Assembly: GCF_001540865.1 (NCBI RefSeq)
Contig: NC_033623.1
Location: 15,354,955-15,418,954, forward strand
Length of the DNA stretch: 64,000 bases
Direction of reading: 5' to 3'
Origin: Ananas comosus
Taxonomy: Eukaryota > Streptophyta > Magnoliopsida > Poales > Bromeliaceae
Part shown: positions 49,108-61,567 of the stretch, piece after piece
How positions within the stretch are numbered: the stretch's first letter is position 1
Layout of the letters: each line of letters opens with the position of its first letter
Translations under genes and position numbers: made by a program
Notes under the pieces: generated by a model
Told to the model about the DNA's origin: nothing
The model's database searches: none
What the model saw: the letters and a program-made list of their open reading frames with translations, nothing else

Positions 49108-52103
49108 GTATGTCTCTCTCTGCGTATGTATGTGTGCTGTATTTTTCTCTTATTGTAATAGAAATTTTTTCACATTTAAATTTTTCCTTTTAAACTTTCT
49201 ACTTCAGGTTCAGCACAGTCAAATGTATGGGATTCGATAGTGCCATCTAAAAAGAGGACATATGTTACTCGAGCTAAGCCTGCCATTGAAAAGCTTACAA
49301 AGGATTTGTACTCCATAATGCATCAACAACCGTCATCTGCTTTTTCGGTATCCTCAGAAGAGGACTTGCTTTACAGTAGCGAAAGTCCAATGGGTTCCTT
49401 TGAGATGGGCTATGGAAGTGTTCTTATTAAGCACCTAAGTTCAAAATCGCCAGAGGAGGAATCAGAAGCAAGCTCATTTCCTGTAGATAATAGATCCACT
49501 GCTGGTGAGATCTCTATGAGACCCCCATCCTATAATGTACATAATAATAATGACGGTGAAGAAATAAAAGGAACAAGCATTTCAGATGCTGCAGCTGATG
49601 GCAAGTATAAAAAGTGTACAGAAAAAGCAGCTCAAGACGATGCTGAAAGGTACTCGGACATTTCATGTTCACCATAAAAAGAAGTACATTAATGCCTATA
49701 TCTAATCTTTCTCTCAGCTTTTGCTCGGCTCTAACTAGTATGACTTAAATATCTTGTTCTGGTAGTTTTATTCTTATATTAATCGCAAGTGTAACCCCTG
49801 AAGTTCGATCCTGATTTGAACTGCATCCTCAGTTTTTCACTTAGCGATTTAGTTCCTGTAGTTTGTGTCCCATAACAATTAAAATTTTCTGTTAGTCTGC
49901 TGGACGCCAGGTCAGTGTCAACACTATAATTGAAACCTCGACAAGACTAGTGGAAGGACTTAATTATATGCTCGACAAACTTCAGGAACTAAATTGTTAA
50001 CAGAATAAAAAGGTTAAGACTCTCATCCTTTACAGGCATAAACTCCAGAATGAGAAGACAGCGATACTGGGAGACCCCTATTCGCCCTTGACGTCAATTG
50101 TACTAGAGGTACTAAAATATTTAATATCCTTTTGAGGCCTTCAGCTTTTTCTGAATTTATATTAGTTGCCACAACTGAGTGTGAACTATTGTTTTTAATT
50201 TTTGCCTAAGTACTCTCCTACGATGCTTTTGGGGTAGCAAATGCTGGAGAATTTCTAGGGGTTCACTCAGTTTGTTTTTAGGGATATTTTGTAGCTGGAA
50301 TTTCTTGTTTTGAAGATTCTTAAAATCAACCAAAAGCAAACTACTATAAAAACCAAATTGAACCAAACAAAAGTTATTTCAGTTTTGTTCAGTTCAACCA
50401 ATTGGTTTGAGTTTCTCCTCCGAATTATATTTCGTCAGCAATAACAAAATTAATCATAAAAAAATATTTCATTCAAAAAGGATGTCTATGATCTCTCTAA
50501 AAAAAAAAGAAAAAAGGATGTCTGTGAGCTATCACTATAAATTAATATATCCTTTTTGTATGTATTACATCCAAATATGGTTATTATTGAGTAATATGTA
50601 AACACCGTGCAAGGAATCACCATGTGTTTTACAGCCAAAAAAAAAAACTATATGTTGGTTGTATAGGTATGTATTGTGTGTATGGTTGTTATTCTGTTTT
50701 CGTTTCAGTTTGGTTGAGAAAGTTTCAGAAAAAAAACCAAAAAAAAGAAACTGAATGCTGAAATACATAGATTCTGGAAAATCAAGCCAGGTCAAGAACC
50801 AAACAAACCAAGCTAAATTGTTTTATTTGGTTTGGTTTGGTTGAGTTTGGTTTTATGTTTGGAGCCAAATAGTGAACACTGAAAATATCTAAGAAGGTCG
50901 AACCTTGAAGAGGCTTATTTTACGTAACACAACGGAGTCTAGATGGGAGTTCTATAAACAGCTGGTTTCTCCCTTAGGCATGTATTCATCAAAGCTTAAC
51001 GCATTATTTTAGGTGGAGTCTTTTTCTAGTAATTGAACTTTTTTCTTTTTCAAAGCCTGATACATGGACTTATTTACATTAAAGTTTTTTTTTTATTCTA
51101 TTTCTTTAGGAGAAGAATTGTGCAGGAACTGGAGGAAAGAACGTGTTGAGCGCACCAAAATTTTCTGCTAGCTCCAATTTGGCAACCCATAAGAGGCCTC
51201 GTGATTGTGAAAATCAAGCTTGTTCAGGTTTGAACTACCCACCCCATCCCAACTAAGAAAATGTTACTGGTTGTAGCAATCAAAATATTGGGAGTTTAAG
51301 AAAGGATGTGCTGTAGTGGTGAATTTCTTTGGGTCTAGTATGCAAAATCATAGCAATTTGCTGTATGTTATCTGTGATTCTTTTATTTTGTGGAGTGAGG
51401 TGTAGGATCGGGGCGCTTGATAGTTACATCAAGGAAAAGTTATAGTATGTCTGCTGAGGAAGCTATGCAGCTGCATCGGTTTCTGTTCTGCTAGAAGTTG
51501 GCTTTATTCTTTTACTTTTTATCTGATAAAATAATCATAATTATGAGGTGAATTTGTTTACTCGGCCATTCAAACGTTTTATATTTCAAGCGCAGCTTCT
51601 GGTGATGAGTAAGTCATATAGAAAAAGGAATTTTCTCAGATTGTGCGTGTGCAATTTAATCATTCTTTCGACTTGCTAAGCCGACTCATTTCATTTTCTG
51701 AACTGCAGAGATAAAATGCTCAACGAGAAGCCCTAAAAGAAGTCATCAATCTGGGTCCACAAATCTTCCGTCAGATTGTTCCTCGGATCCAAACTGCATT
51801 GTTGCAGCCTCGAAACTCATCGATGATGCTGCTGATTTTCTCGAAAGTCACGGGGCATGCTTCAGTCCGAGGAGCATTTTCTCGTCTCCTCTTTCAGATA
51901 GGAGCTCAATTCTGGTCGATGACTTGCTGGTTGATTTCCCGAGCAATACATCATACCCAGAGGCACAGCTGCTCTACCCTTCTCTGGAGAAGAAACCAGT
52001 CTCAGAAAGCTCCCAACCAGAGACTGGAGTTACCAATCGCGAGGGAAGTGACTCGATCGATCGTTCGTCGAGTTTCAGAAGCATGCTGAGTAGGCTCCTA
52101 TAG
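47230..52103 (+). CDS. GATA transcription factor 26/27-like
   Basis: Six exons join in frame: 47230-47269, 48169-48540, 49208-49649, 50036-50108, 51110-51227 and 51709-52103, giving 479 aa with GT-AG introns. A GATA-type zinc finger C-X2-C-X18-C-X2-C lies at the extreme N-terminus (Cys7, Cys10, Cys29, Cys32) with the TPLWRNGP and LCNACGSRWRTKG signatures. The first intron splits the finger inside Ser14. Residues ~144-220 hold a conserved block, PSKKRTYVTRAKPAIEKLTK, then SSEEDLLYSSESPMGSFEMG and YGSVLIKH. This resembles the Asx-homology (ASXH) region that I recall in plant GATA26/27. A C-terminal block (IVAASKLIDDAADFLESHGA) is also conserved in appearance. The X18 spacing and position match the GATA26/27 class. 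It should bind GATA motifs in the nucleus; the ASXH-like part suggests a chromatin role (inference). Confidence 0.92.
49061..49103. repeat. (CT)n microsatellite in GATA intron 2
   Basis: A 43-bp CT tract in intron 2, about 105 bp before the exon 3 acceptor. It may act as an extended pyrimidine tract, but it is not adjacent to the splice site. Confidence 0.9.
49785..50030. mobile_element. Possible decayed MITE in GATA intron 3
   Basis: GATTTAGTTCCTGTAGTTTG on the left and CAAACTTCAGGAACTAAATT on the right are near reverse complements. This is a motif common in plant repeats. The arms are short and no target-site duplication was found. The right edge ends just before the exon 4 acceptor. Confidence 0.35.
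50318..50866. mobile_element. Possible TIR element in GATA intron 4
   Basis: The left part (AAAAACCAAATTGAACCAAA, CAGTTTTGTTCAGTTCAACC) is partly complementary to the right part (TTTATTTGGTTTGGTTTGGT, TGAGTTTGGTTTTATG). The repeats are built from AACCA/TGGTT units, so some complementarity could be low-complexity chance. Confidence 0.4.
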
Positions 52104-53493
52104 AAGAACAGCATTAGTCTCATCATTAGTGTTTCCTCTATAAAATTTTAACTTGGAAAAGAGGTGTTTCTAATGATGGGTGATAATAACTTGGCGAATT
52201 TTATGTTAGCGAGTACCGGTATGTGTCGTTGGATTGCAGGTTTCTGTATTGTATAGCTTTGGCAAGAGTTGTAAGATAAAGGTAGGATAAAGTGGTGGAG
52301 ATAAGAGTGTGTGTTTATTCTCATAAAGATTCAGAGATGCTGCATCACCATGCCATGTGCCTTAAAAGAGTCCTTTTTCTAGTTTGAAGTGCTTTGGCCT
52401 TTCTAAAGGAGATTCTATCTGCCGCTGATGTGATGGCAAATTAATGCAATACAGTTTGTGAGAATTTCTTAAATTTGACAACTAGTAAATAATTAGATCG
52501 CTTTACAATTGCATGCTATGACTATGAGGTGATGTGCGCAATCTCGAAGAGAGAATCTTTAATGCGAAAAAAATGGAAAAAAAAAAAAGAAAGGAAAGAA
52601 TGTGAGCTTTGCTTTGCCTAAAGTTAAAACCTATGGTTGGTTGGAGAATTTGAACATCAGGAATAAAGATGTATTATCACTAAAAGGAGCAGAAATGTAT
52701 TACCTTATGGAAGCACTTATACAGGACGATTTTTTTTTTTTTTTTTTTTTTTTTTAGGAGAGAAAATGATAATATGCTATCCGTTTTGTTTAATTTTTTT
52801 TTAAGAAATAAACTTAGTTGAAAAATATAAATTAATTAGGCTTCAAACTTGAGACTTTGAGTACCAACCAGCAAGCCCTTTTTAATATAATGTTTTGTTA
52901 GAGTTACGGCACACCTATTACATACTATCACAAAAGTATAAATCTACTGTAACTTACTAAATTATAAATCCAGCTTGAAATTGATATTTTTCCCTTCCTG
53001 ATTGGATATGCATAATAAGCCGCGACTCTGCACGACAAGGTGCTTATGAGCCAGTTTGATCCAAAACAACAATCTAAATTTTTATCTAAATAATAGGAAA
53101 TTAATTTAGAAAATTAACATTGGAAAATTCAAATAAAATATTAAATTACAATTTTGGAGAAATTTTTTTAAACTGTAAACCCAGTCTGATCTGGCGCGGT
53201 TGTGGCCGGGCCGAGAAGTTGTACTAACTAACTTTGCCCAGATACACTAACACGTGGCGATTTTTCAGTGGTCTACGAGGGTGGATAAAGTGTTGCCTCG
53301 GCCAAGCGTACCATGTAATCCGTGGACCGGATCTAGTTGTCCGCATATTTCCTATCGTTTCCGGTCCACGGCTTTGGAATCTCCGAAGCGAAAAAGAAGC
53401 GCACGAGTAGTTAAACCCTCCCAAACCCCCGCCCCCAAACATATACGACCCCGTCCGCTTCGTCCCAAAACCATCCCGCGATAAACCCTAGAA
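52104..53493. other. GATA 3' UTR and PPR promoter region
   Basis: The first ~250 bases are likely GATA 3' UTR. A SINE lies in the middle. From about 53190 the sequence turns GC-rich with CACGTGGCG at 53251 and ends in AAACCCTAGAA directly before the PPR start codon, a common plant leader motif. No other gene is seen. Confidence 0.5.
52731..52912 (-). mobile_element. SINE copy, reverse orientation
   Basis: A T tract (52731-52755) followed by AATATGCTATCCGTTTTG, AAGAAATAAACTTAGTTGAA, GGCTTCAAACTTGAGACTT and a decayed head. It is the complement of the reference SINE. It lies about 630 bp after the GATA stop codon. Confidence 0.7.
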
Positions 53494-55621
53494 ATGCTCC
53501 TCCGATCCCCTCCTCCCCCCACTCTCTCCTCCTTCCCCCCCTTCGCCTACTCCCGAATCCCTTTAGGGTTTCGCTCCCCCGCGCTCTTCGCGAGGAAGGA
53601 GAAGGAGAGGAGGCTCTTCGTCCCCATCCGATGCGCGTCGATATCGCAGATCCACAGCTACGGGACGGTGGATTTCGAGCGGAGACCCGGGCTCAAATGG
53701 AGCTCGCTCTACCGCCGCATCGCGACGATGGAGAACGAGGGCCTCCGATCCGGCGCCGTGCTCGATCGGTGGGAGGAGGAGGAGCAGCGCCTCTCCAAGT
53801 GGGAGCTCTGCCGCGTCGCCAAGGAGCTCCGCAAGTTCCGCCGCTTCAGGCTCGCCCTCGAGGTTGAACCCTCCCAACATTTCGTTCTCCTCATGTTGAA
53901 TATTTTCTCTAATTCCATCATCCTTTTCCATTTATTGTAGTGATCTATACGTTTGATGATTTTGAATAAGAATTAGAAATGACGATTGTTTATTTTTAGT
54001 TGGTTCGTAACTAAGAAGATTTAGGAGTAAAATGCACAGATACTCCCCAACCTTTCATTGTGTTGCAAAAAGTTGAACATTTTGCTTAGAACAATTCTCT
54101 CGCAACTTTCTAATATTGTGCAATTGCATCCCTTGTGCGAATTCTTGTCCCGTCCATTTTTCCTATACTGTTCATGGATTGCAATTGTGAGATATAGAAA
54201 AGTTCATTGACTAAATTGTTCAGATGAGGATTTTGAAGAAAAGTATGGACATTAAACTGAACAGATGAAGCAGACGAAAGCTCAGAAAAAATCAGACATA
54301 CATATATGAATATTCCAGCTGACTGTTTGTTAGACCAGAAATGGTATTTTTTTCCCTTTTCTTTGATTTGGTTGAGTGGATATGGAGACATTCTGATATA
54401 CAAGTTTAGTGTATGGAGCTACTCTATCTACCTTCACCTTTTTTGCTTCATTTGTAACTTGACCTTCTTTATTTGCGGTGTTATCAGGTTTATGAGTGGA
54501 TGGCTGATCAAGGAGATAGATTTGCATTCACGTCCAGTGACATGGCTATCCAGGTGGATCTCCTTGCCAAAGTGCACGGTATTTCACGTGCAGAAGAGCA
54601 CTTCTCAAAGCTCCCTGATGTCTTGAAGGACAAGCGCACTTACGGTGCTCTTCTAAATGTTTATGGACAGGCAAAGATGAAAGAGAAAGCTGAGGCCATT
54701 GTCGAAACAATGAGAAACAGTGGGTACGCAATCGATCCACTTCCCTTCAATGTGATGATGACTCTGTACATGAATGTTGGAGAACATGATAAAGTTCCTA
54801 AGATCATTCAGGAAATGAGGGAAAAGAACATAAAATATGACATTTATTCCTACAATATCTGGATAACAAATTGTGCAGCGATGCAAAATGTAGAGGAGAT
54901 GGAAAGAGTGGTAGCTTTGATGACTTCTGATAGCAATATTAATGCAAATTGGACCACTTACACAACACTCGCAACCATGTATATTAGATTGGGCAACTTC
55001 GAAAAGGCTCAAAATTGCCTAAAAGAAGCTGAAATTAGAATGACAGGTAGAGATCGAACACCCTTTAATTATCTCATCGGGCTTTATACCAGCATAGGGA
55101 AGAAGGAAGATGTCTATCGAATTTGGAACTGGTACAAAAGAAGCTTCCCCACAATGTTGAATTTAGGATATCAATCGATGCTATCAGCTCTGATCAGGCT
55201 AGGTGATCTTGATGGTGCTGAAATGATCTATGAAGAATGGATGTCCAATGCGTCAAATTACGATCCCAAGATATGCAACATTTTAGTGGGTTGGTATGCT
55301 AGAAATGGTTTTGTCCGAAAAGCCAAAAAAGGCATTGATCGTTTGATTGAGAAAGGTGGAAAGCCGAAACCTATCACATGGGAAGTCCTCGCAGAAGGCT
55401 ATATAAATGAGAAGCAGCTGTCTGAGGCATTGTCGTGTATGAAAGAGGCTGCTTCTTATGAAGGTGTGAACAATTGGAGGCCGAAACCAGCAAACATTGC
55501 TAGCCTTGTGGCACTTTGCAATGAGAAGAATGAAGCAGGGAGTAGAGATTTGTTGGCAGAGATACTAAGAAGTAGAGGGTTTCATGAAAGGGAGGAGTAC
55601 AAGTCGTTGATTAGCTCATAA
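53494..55621 (+). CDS. P-class PPR protein, At1g02150-like (organellar)
   Basis: Two exons join in frame: 53494-53862 and 54488-55621, giving 500 aa. The N-terminus (1-45) is rich in Pro, Ser, Arg and Leu without acids up to about residue 35, as in organelle transit peptides. The repeat region begins near residue 100 (LSKWELCRVAKELRKFRRF, then VYEWM). It continues as 35-residue helical pairs with markers RTYGALLNVYGQAKMKEKAE, LPFNVMMTLYMNVGEHDKVP, YSYNIWITNCAAMQNVEEME and TWEVLAEGYINEKQLSEALS. There is no E, DYW or SMR domain. From memory, the order and many segments match Arabidopsis At1g02150. P-class PPRs bind organellar RNA; the target is unknown. Exon 1 is very GC-rich and exon 2 AT-richer. 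The exon 1 donor is GAG|GTTGAA, a weak consensus but the only one keeping the frame. Confidence 0.9.
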
Positions 55622-57561
55622 CATATCAAGGAAGCTAATGCTGCGACAATCTTTGATTTTGCCTGAGAGGGAATTAGAGTGGCTTGGCCGCTCATAGTTT
55701 CAAGTGTTTATTATTCCGAATCTTAATAAAGTCTCTGTGCTGAATTTTGTTTTGTCAATAATCGTGGCTGGAGATATGAGGTATTAATACGTACCTTACT
55801 GGATTATTAGACCAGCTGATGCTCCAAAGATGAAGATAACAGGAACCTGAGCCTGGAATGCACACTATTTCGGCATTCTTCTAATTCTTCTGAGCACTTT
55901 CCGGAGCCATTTTATGTTTTTTTAAGCCCAGGTTAGTTGTTTTATTTATCAACATATAAGCTCTTAAGATGTTTCTTATTAGGACCAGAGGAATATAGAG
56001 GTTGCTGCTTTGTTATTTCATATCTTTTAAATACTAAAGCTACAGTTTTTTTTTTTTTTTTTTTTCCACATATCCCATCTTATTGCTTCGTTTTTTATAC
56101 ATATTCTCATTCCTTGGTCCTTAGGAGTTAGGACAAGTCATTTTTCTGTTTGTGTTATTACTTGAAAGCCAGAATGCTTCAAAAGTTGCACTCAGACATA
56201 AATAAGCTAACGATTCACAAGATGTCATTTCGAGTCTGCTATGTGGTTTGAATATGATCTATAACTTTTTCCGCAATATTTTATTGACAGATTTTTTTTT
56301 TTTTTTCTTCTGAGAATAGGGGTACCAATGGTTTGGCTACTGTGCATTTTTCAAGTACCGATGGTTTATACCTCATTTTCTTTAAAGGTTAGAGATGAGT
56401 GTTAATCATGGAATTGCATTACAACGGCACCAAATGGGATAGCTCTATTGGGCCAACTTTGTAGACTACCCTTACCTTTTATTAATATTTTATGTTTTCG
56501 GATGAGCAGGATGGGTTTAGGATCTTCCCTTTTTCATTGCGAATCCTTCTAATTTCTTAAGGTTTTATAATTTTCTTACAATAGAAAAGTAGGAGTATGC
56601 TTAATTTCTTAGTTTTGAAGATTCTCTGTAGAAGTGGGGTAGAGTGCTTATAATATGCTAAACAAAGGTTATTAGATAAAACTGGGGAGTGAAAACCCTC
56701 GTGATTCATTGACATAGATAGGGCTAGTTAGAGCCCTACTTAGGGCTTCATATGGGTATTCAGAATCTTTCGCTAATCAAAGAAAAGAAAAGAAAAAAGG
56801 AAAAAGGTTAATTTGAGCTGTACTGTAGCATTACACATGCTTGGGAGCGTGGGGCCGAGCTAGGAATTATGCCTTGTAGATGGTCAATTTAAAACAAACA
56901 AAAAAGAGCAAAGATCATTCTTTCCTGAAATTTAGTCATAAGCTTAATTACTTTTACACCCTTTTGGCTATTCCCTCACTAGTGCAAAACCCACAAGCCA
57001 CAGATTTCTTAGAGAAAGCCATTACCTCGCTGTACACTGTAAGGATGCTGTACAAAAAGGTTAAGCAAATTATTGTAATTAGTTGGGATGCGACTTAGAA
57101 ATGTGACCCTTTTTTGTTTTCTTTTGTGTATTTGTACACAAGATGATGGTAGTGACCTTTATCTAAATAGAGATGGGCGAACAGCTAGGGTTTCCACCAC
57201 ATGAAAAGGGAACCCTGATGGATGGTTGGCCAACTTGGGCTCCTTTGATGTCTCGTCTACGGAAGGACCATTCTAAACTAGGTCCCATACAGGCTTGTGG
57301 AGTGGTGGCTCGCCTTTGCCCCGTATGCTGCACCTAAAACGACCCGATCCGCCAGCAATAATAACTCGTTGGATCTAAACCACCGGTCCACAATGCTTAA
57401 AACTACTTATTATTATTAGTATCCATGGTCTCTTATATATTCAATCCCAGTTTCATTTTCATCTGATGTGGAACTATTGGAGTGATACAGCACCTCCAAA
57501 ATTCTATAAATAAACTATACTGCTTGTCTATAATCATTTTATGAGCTTCTAAAATTAGAAC

Positions 57562-57716
57562 GTCATTCGTGGATTCTGTTCTATCAATTTTAGACATCTA
57601 TTAGAGGATCGAAGTAATATTTTCTTTTTATACTGTTAGTCATTCGTGGATTCTGTTCCATCAATTTTAGACATCTATAAGTGGATCGAAGTAGTATTTT
57701 CTTTTTATACTGTTAG
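57562..57716. repeat. Tandem duplication, 77-bp unit x2
   Basis: GTCATTCGTGGATTCTGTTC begins copy 1 (57562-57638) and recurs at 57639 (copy 2, to about 57716). Both end with TTTCTTTTTATACTGTTAGT. The copies differ at only a few bases (for example TCTATCA versus TCCATCA), so the duplication is recent. Confidence 0.9.
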
Positions 57717-60673
57717 TTTGTTTGGGACGAGACGCCATTAGATAGCACATTTTCAATTTCGGAAACTTATAATTTCTTATCCATGCGATTGTTTAGATGT
57801 TGAAGTTCACATTTATTATATATTAAGCATGGTGTATGAGATGTATGAATAGACAGGGTGGAGGGCACTAATATCTCCTTACCTTGCACCAACCAATTTT
57901 GTTTGTTCATGTGCTATACAATGCTAGGTGGGTGCACTAATGGTGCTGATGTCATAAGTTTGTATGCGCTCTGTAGGCAGTATTCAACAGCCAAATTGTC
58001 GGCAAGAGAAAGAGAAAATTTTTTTTAAGGATTTGATCTTTATTTTAAGGGATCTTTGGTTGTTAGATTGATTCCCACTAAATGGCATTTATTTTGATGG
58101 TCATCTATAGCTGCAGATATTGAAATGGTAAACATAAATATGTGAAAACCCTGGGTCGATCGACTTCCTGAAAAATCACTTGATAGGTTGGTGATCAGAA
58201 ATTACCAAACCTGAGATCGCTAGTTTGTAGCGACCTCAAAATTCGTGCACACATTTATCTAGTTTAATGCGACAATGCTCTTTTTGTCGCTACTGGCGAA
58301 AGCAAAACTGAAAAATTAAGAGAAATTACAGCCTGGACATGGCAGTTCACCTTAGTTGGCAGTGGAACCCGTAATAATATACCATGATCCTACCAGGCCT
58401 AACTTTTCATAAATTGTAGACAATGATGGGTTTAATTTGCCGAATTCGATCGTTGTCTTTTTCTGCTACCTCTTTCAGTAGTTCCGGCCGAACCCAGGCG
58501 CCTATCAGGATATTGTAGTGTTTCTTTCTTTGTTCTACTTTCTGTTTTTGCTCTATAATTCACGTAAAAGGTACGTGAATGGATTCGGGCCAACCTGTAG
58601 TTGGGCATATCAACTATCAAGTGATAAACAAGGAATATGCCTTCCTCTCTCTCTCTCTCTCTCTCCTCTTCTCCCCCATTTGCTCTGTCCGTAGTTCGTT
58701 ATTCCCAGATCCCAAATAATCTGATCCCCCGCCCCCAGTAATATCCGTCGGCGGTGTTCCACGTTCTGACTGTAATAATAATAATATTAATATTAATATT
58801 AATATTCCTACACCCCATGAACAGCTAAGCCATCTTATTCCCTCCGCTCCCCAAAACTATCCATCCTAACCGAACTCAAAAAAATGTTTACATCCGTGCC
58901 ATCCTATGTGATCAGAGGAAGTCTACGGTGTCACACTTATATTATATTATAAATAACAAGTCCATTATATCCTTTTTTTTCTATTAATTATAATTATGAT
59001 GGGACCGGTGAATCTAAGAGAGAACAATCCAATATAACTAGTGCATTCTAAATTTTTTCCTATGATCGGCGGTTACTTTTCACACATGGCATCGATGCAA
59101 ATATATTTTTATCATTTGTTATTGTTATACATGCAGTAGGGGGGGGGGCGCCGCAGAGTTTTCCAACTGGATTTGGGGGTGGGGGCGCAACGCATCTGTA
59201 AAGTCGCTGGAATGCCAGCGAATGTCTAAATCCGCACGGCATATTAACATGCCTGCTGTAAAGTCCGTGCTCTCCCATCTAGGTAAATTTCACCCAGATT
59301 TACTTACTTTGATTCTTAAATATTTAGATTAAATATATATTTATCCGTTCCATTCTCTTTCCTGAGAACCCTCAATGGGGATAAGGGGGGTTAAACTATG
59401 ATTGGAACCTCCTTTATCCTAACCTTTATTGGTCGGCAAGAAAGTAAAAGAAGCTTGCTGAGTTGGTTACCCAAAGACTTAACCACCATCCCCCCACGTG
59501 TCAATAGTCATTTAATTTTACTTACATAGTTACATACATACATTTGTATACAATCAATTTAATTTTTCTCTTTCCTATAGAAAAAGAAAAGTATGATTTA
59601 TGAACAAAAACAGTAATTAGTATCAAAATGTTAAAATTACATTAGATTCTTCTTCTTCTTCTTTTCTTCCTTTGCTCCTTATGCTTAGATATTTGCTTAC
59701 AAGCAAGCTGCCTAGTTCCTAGCTACTATATCCAATCTATTAAGATAATTACAAAACTTATGCCACTTGTTTATAGGTAGTTGGATCAACCAAAATCTCA
59801 AGAGTAAACAAGAGGGATTGTAATGCAACATCAACATCTATAATGGCTCAAAAAGAAAAAGAAAAAAAAGAAAGAAAAAGAAGTGGTCCCTTGCTTCATC
59901 AAAGCATGCAAAGCAAATCCAACAAGGCAAAACCTTTCGACCTAATTTGGGCATTAATTGTCAATCGCATTTGGAACTGAATTGTTAATTGTGAACCATA
60001 ACTCCAACCAAATCGCTAAAAGCTTTCAAAACACATAACATGTGATCTCACTATTTTTTTTTAAAAAAAATATATGATCAAAATAAAGTTAGACTCGCGG
60101 CCATTGGTTAAGCATTTGCTCTCTGTATCGATAGTATTCTAACTTCATTGTTGATGTCGCTATTTTACTCTTCGAAATAATCCTGTGCGCATACTCCACC
60201 TTAAATACAAATAAACATTTCAATCTATAAAAAAAAATATGTATTACTTTCATAAAAGCACGACTCTTAATTAATCAAAGCTTATTTAATATTCAATGAC
60301 AGGGAAAGATGCATATGTGATTGAAAACAACAGAGAATTTAACTTTCTCACCCATAGAAAGAATTGTATACGGCATTGCCTCTGTAAATTGCAGTTATAA
60401 AGACAAGCATACGTGTCCCATCGAATCAACATAGAAGATGTTTTTATTATTATTATTATTATTTTCTTCTCTTGTTAAAATTACTCTCTCTTCTCTTTTT
60501 TTTCTTTTTCTTTTTTTTTACCCTCACTATCAATACTCGATAGACGTGATGAACATACTCTATATTCCATAATTAATTAATGCAGATTAACTAATTTCAC
60601 GATTAAGTTTATTATGATTGGGAGTGCATTCTCTCTCTCTATTGATAAGATACACATTCAATTACTATAATAA

Positions 60674-60752
60674 CTAATTAGGCTTTGAATTTAAATTTTT
60701 TGGTGTTAATTATTAAGTCCTTTATCACTTGTGCTAGAGACTGTTTAATGAG
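60674..60752 (-). mobile_element. SINE head fragment
   Basis: CTAATTAGGCTTTGAATTTA and TCCTTTATCACTTGTGCTAG match the complement of the SINE head (box B to 5' end) seen at 40500-40565. The 3' body and tail are missing. Confidence 0.5.
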
Positions 60753-61430
60753 TAATTAGGCTCTGATAAGATACCCGCATATATGATGAATATTCCATTT
60801 GTTAGTCGCATATAATAATCCTCTCTTCTAATCTGTAATTAGGCTCTACTGGACACCCCAAAAACCCGGTCCAGCTCTCTCTATCCGGTTCAACAAATTG
60901 ACCTACCACCAAGAAAATAAAATAATAATAAATAATTAAATATAAAAAACTTTCTAAATTGAGTAAATCATATCACTTACTACAACACTTAACTAAAATA
61001 ATAAAAAATTAATCTCTTTGTAGCTCACATGTTTGGTCTAATTAGAGCTTCGTGAACACATAATTCAAGTGAAATTAAGTAATCTCCTTGAACAGCATTG
61101 GTAAATTTTTTATGAAAACTTTGTCTGATTTTTTTTTCTTATTTAATTGCTACTTTTAAAAGTAAAAAAAAAATAGAAAAAGTACATAAAAATAATCTAA
61201 TTTTTTGTTTATTTGGTTTAAATAATTCATTAAATTCAAATTATTCTATATGTCTGAAAATCATTACTTCAATATCTATCTTGTCCAAAATTATTATAAT
61301 TTTTTTATGTTAAAAAATTTTAGAGAATTAATACAGTTCCAAAACCCAAAACCCATCATTGGCACAAGGTTGTAATCAATGAAATGACCAAACTGCCCTT
61401 TTTAACTACCTCTCTCTCTATTTTTCCCTT

Positions 61431-61438
61431 CTATATAT
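61431..61438 (+). promoter_or_regulatory. Candidate TATA box of the cyclin gene
   Basis: CTATATAT lies about 130 bp upstream of the cyclin ATG, followed by a CT-rich stretch, an A tract and (TTC)n repeats that form a pyrimidine-rich leader. Spacing fits a plant TATA promoter. Confidence 0.5.
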
Positions 61439-61567
61439 CTTTCCCCTCTCTCTTCTCACTCCTTTTAATACAAAAAAAAAAAAAAAACAAACAATCCAAA
61501 CCTCTTCTTCTTCTTCGTCTTCTTCTTCTTCTTCCCCACCAGCTCCCACCTCCAAAACCCTCCATTA

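Larger units (their letters stand above)
55622..61567. other. Intergenic region between PPR and cyclin genes
   Basis: Starts with the PPR 3' UTR (AATAAAG near 55724). Bases 56000-61300 are AT-rich spacer with T and A runs, a 77-bp tandem duplication, a GC-richer segment at 57200-57370, a G run near 59141-59150, and a SINE fragment. A (CT)n tract lies at about 58644-58663. I found no protein-coding gene on either strand. Confidence 0.5.

Noticed and set aside
53563..53931. Minus-strand open frame rich in Glu, Leu and Ala
   Set aside because: Shadow of the GC-rich PPR exon 1; the sense product is a recognisable family member.
60060..60240. Possible second SINE type (GGTTAAGCATTTGC with A-rich ends)
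   Set aside because: Only a weak box A-like motif and no second copy or target duplication was seen.
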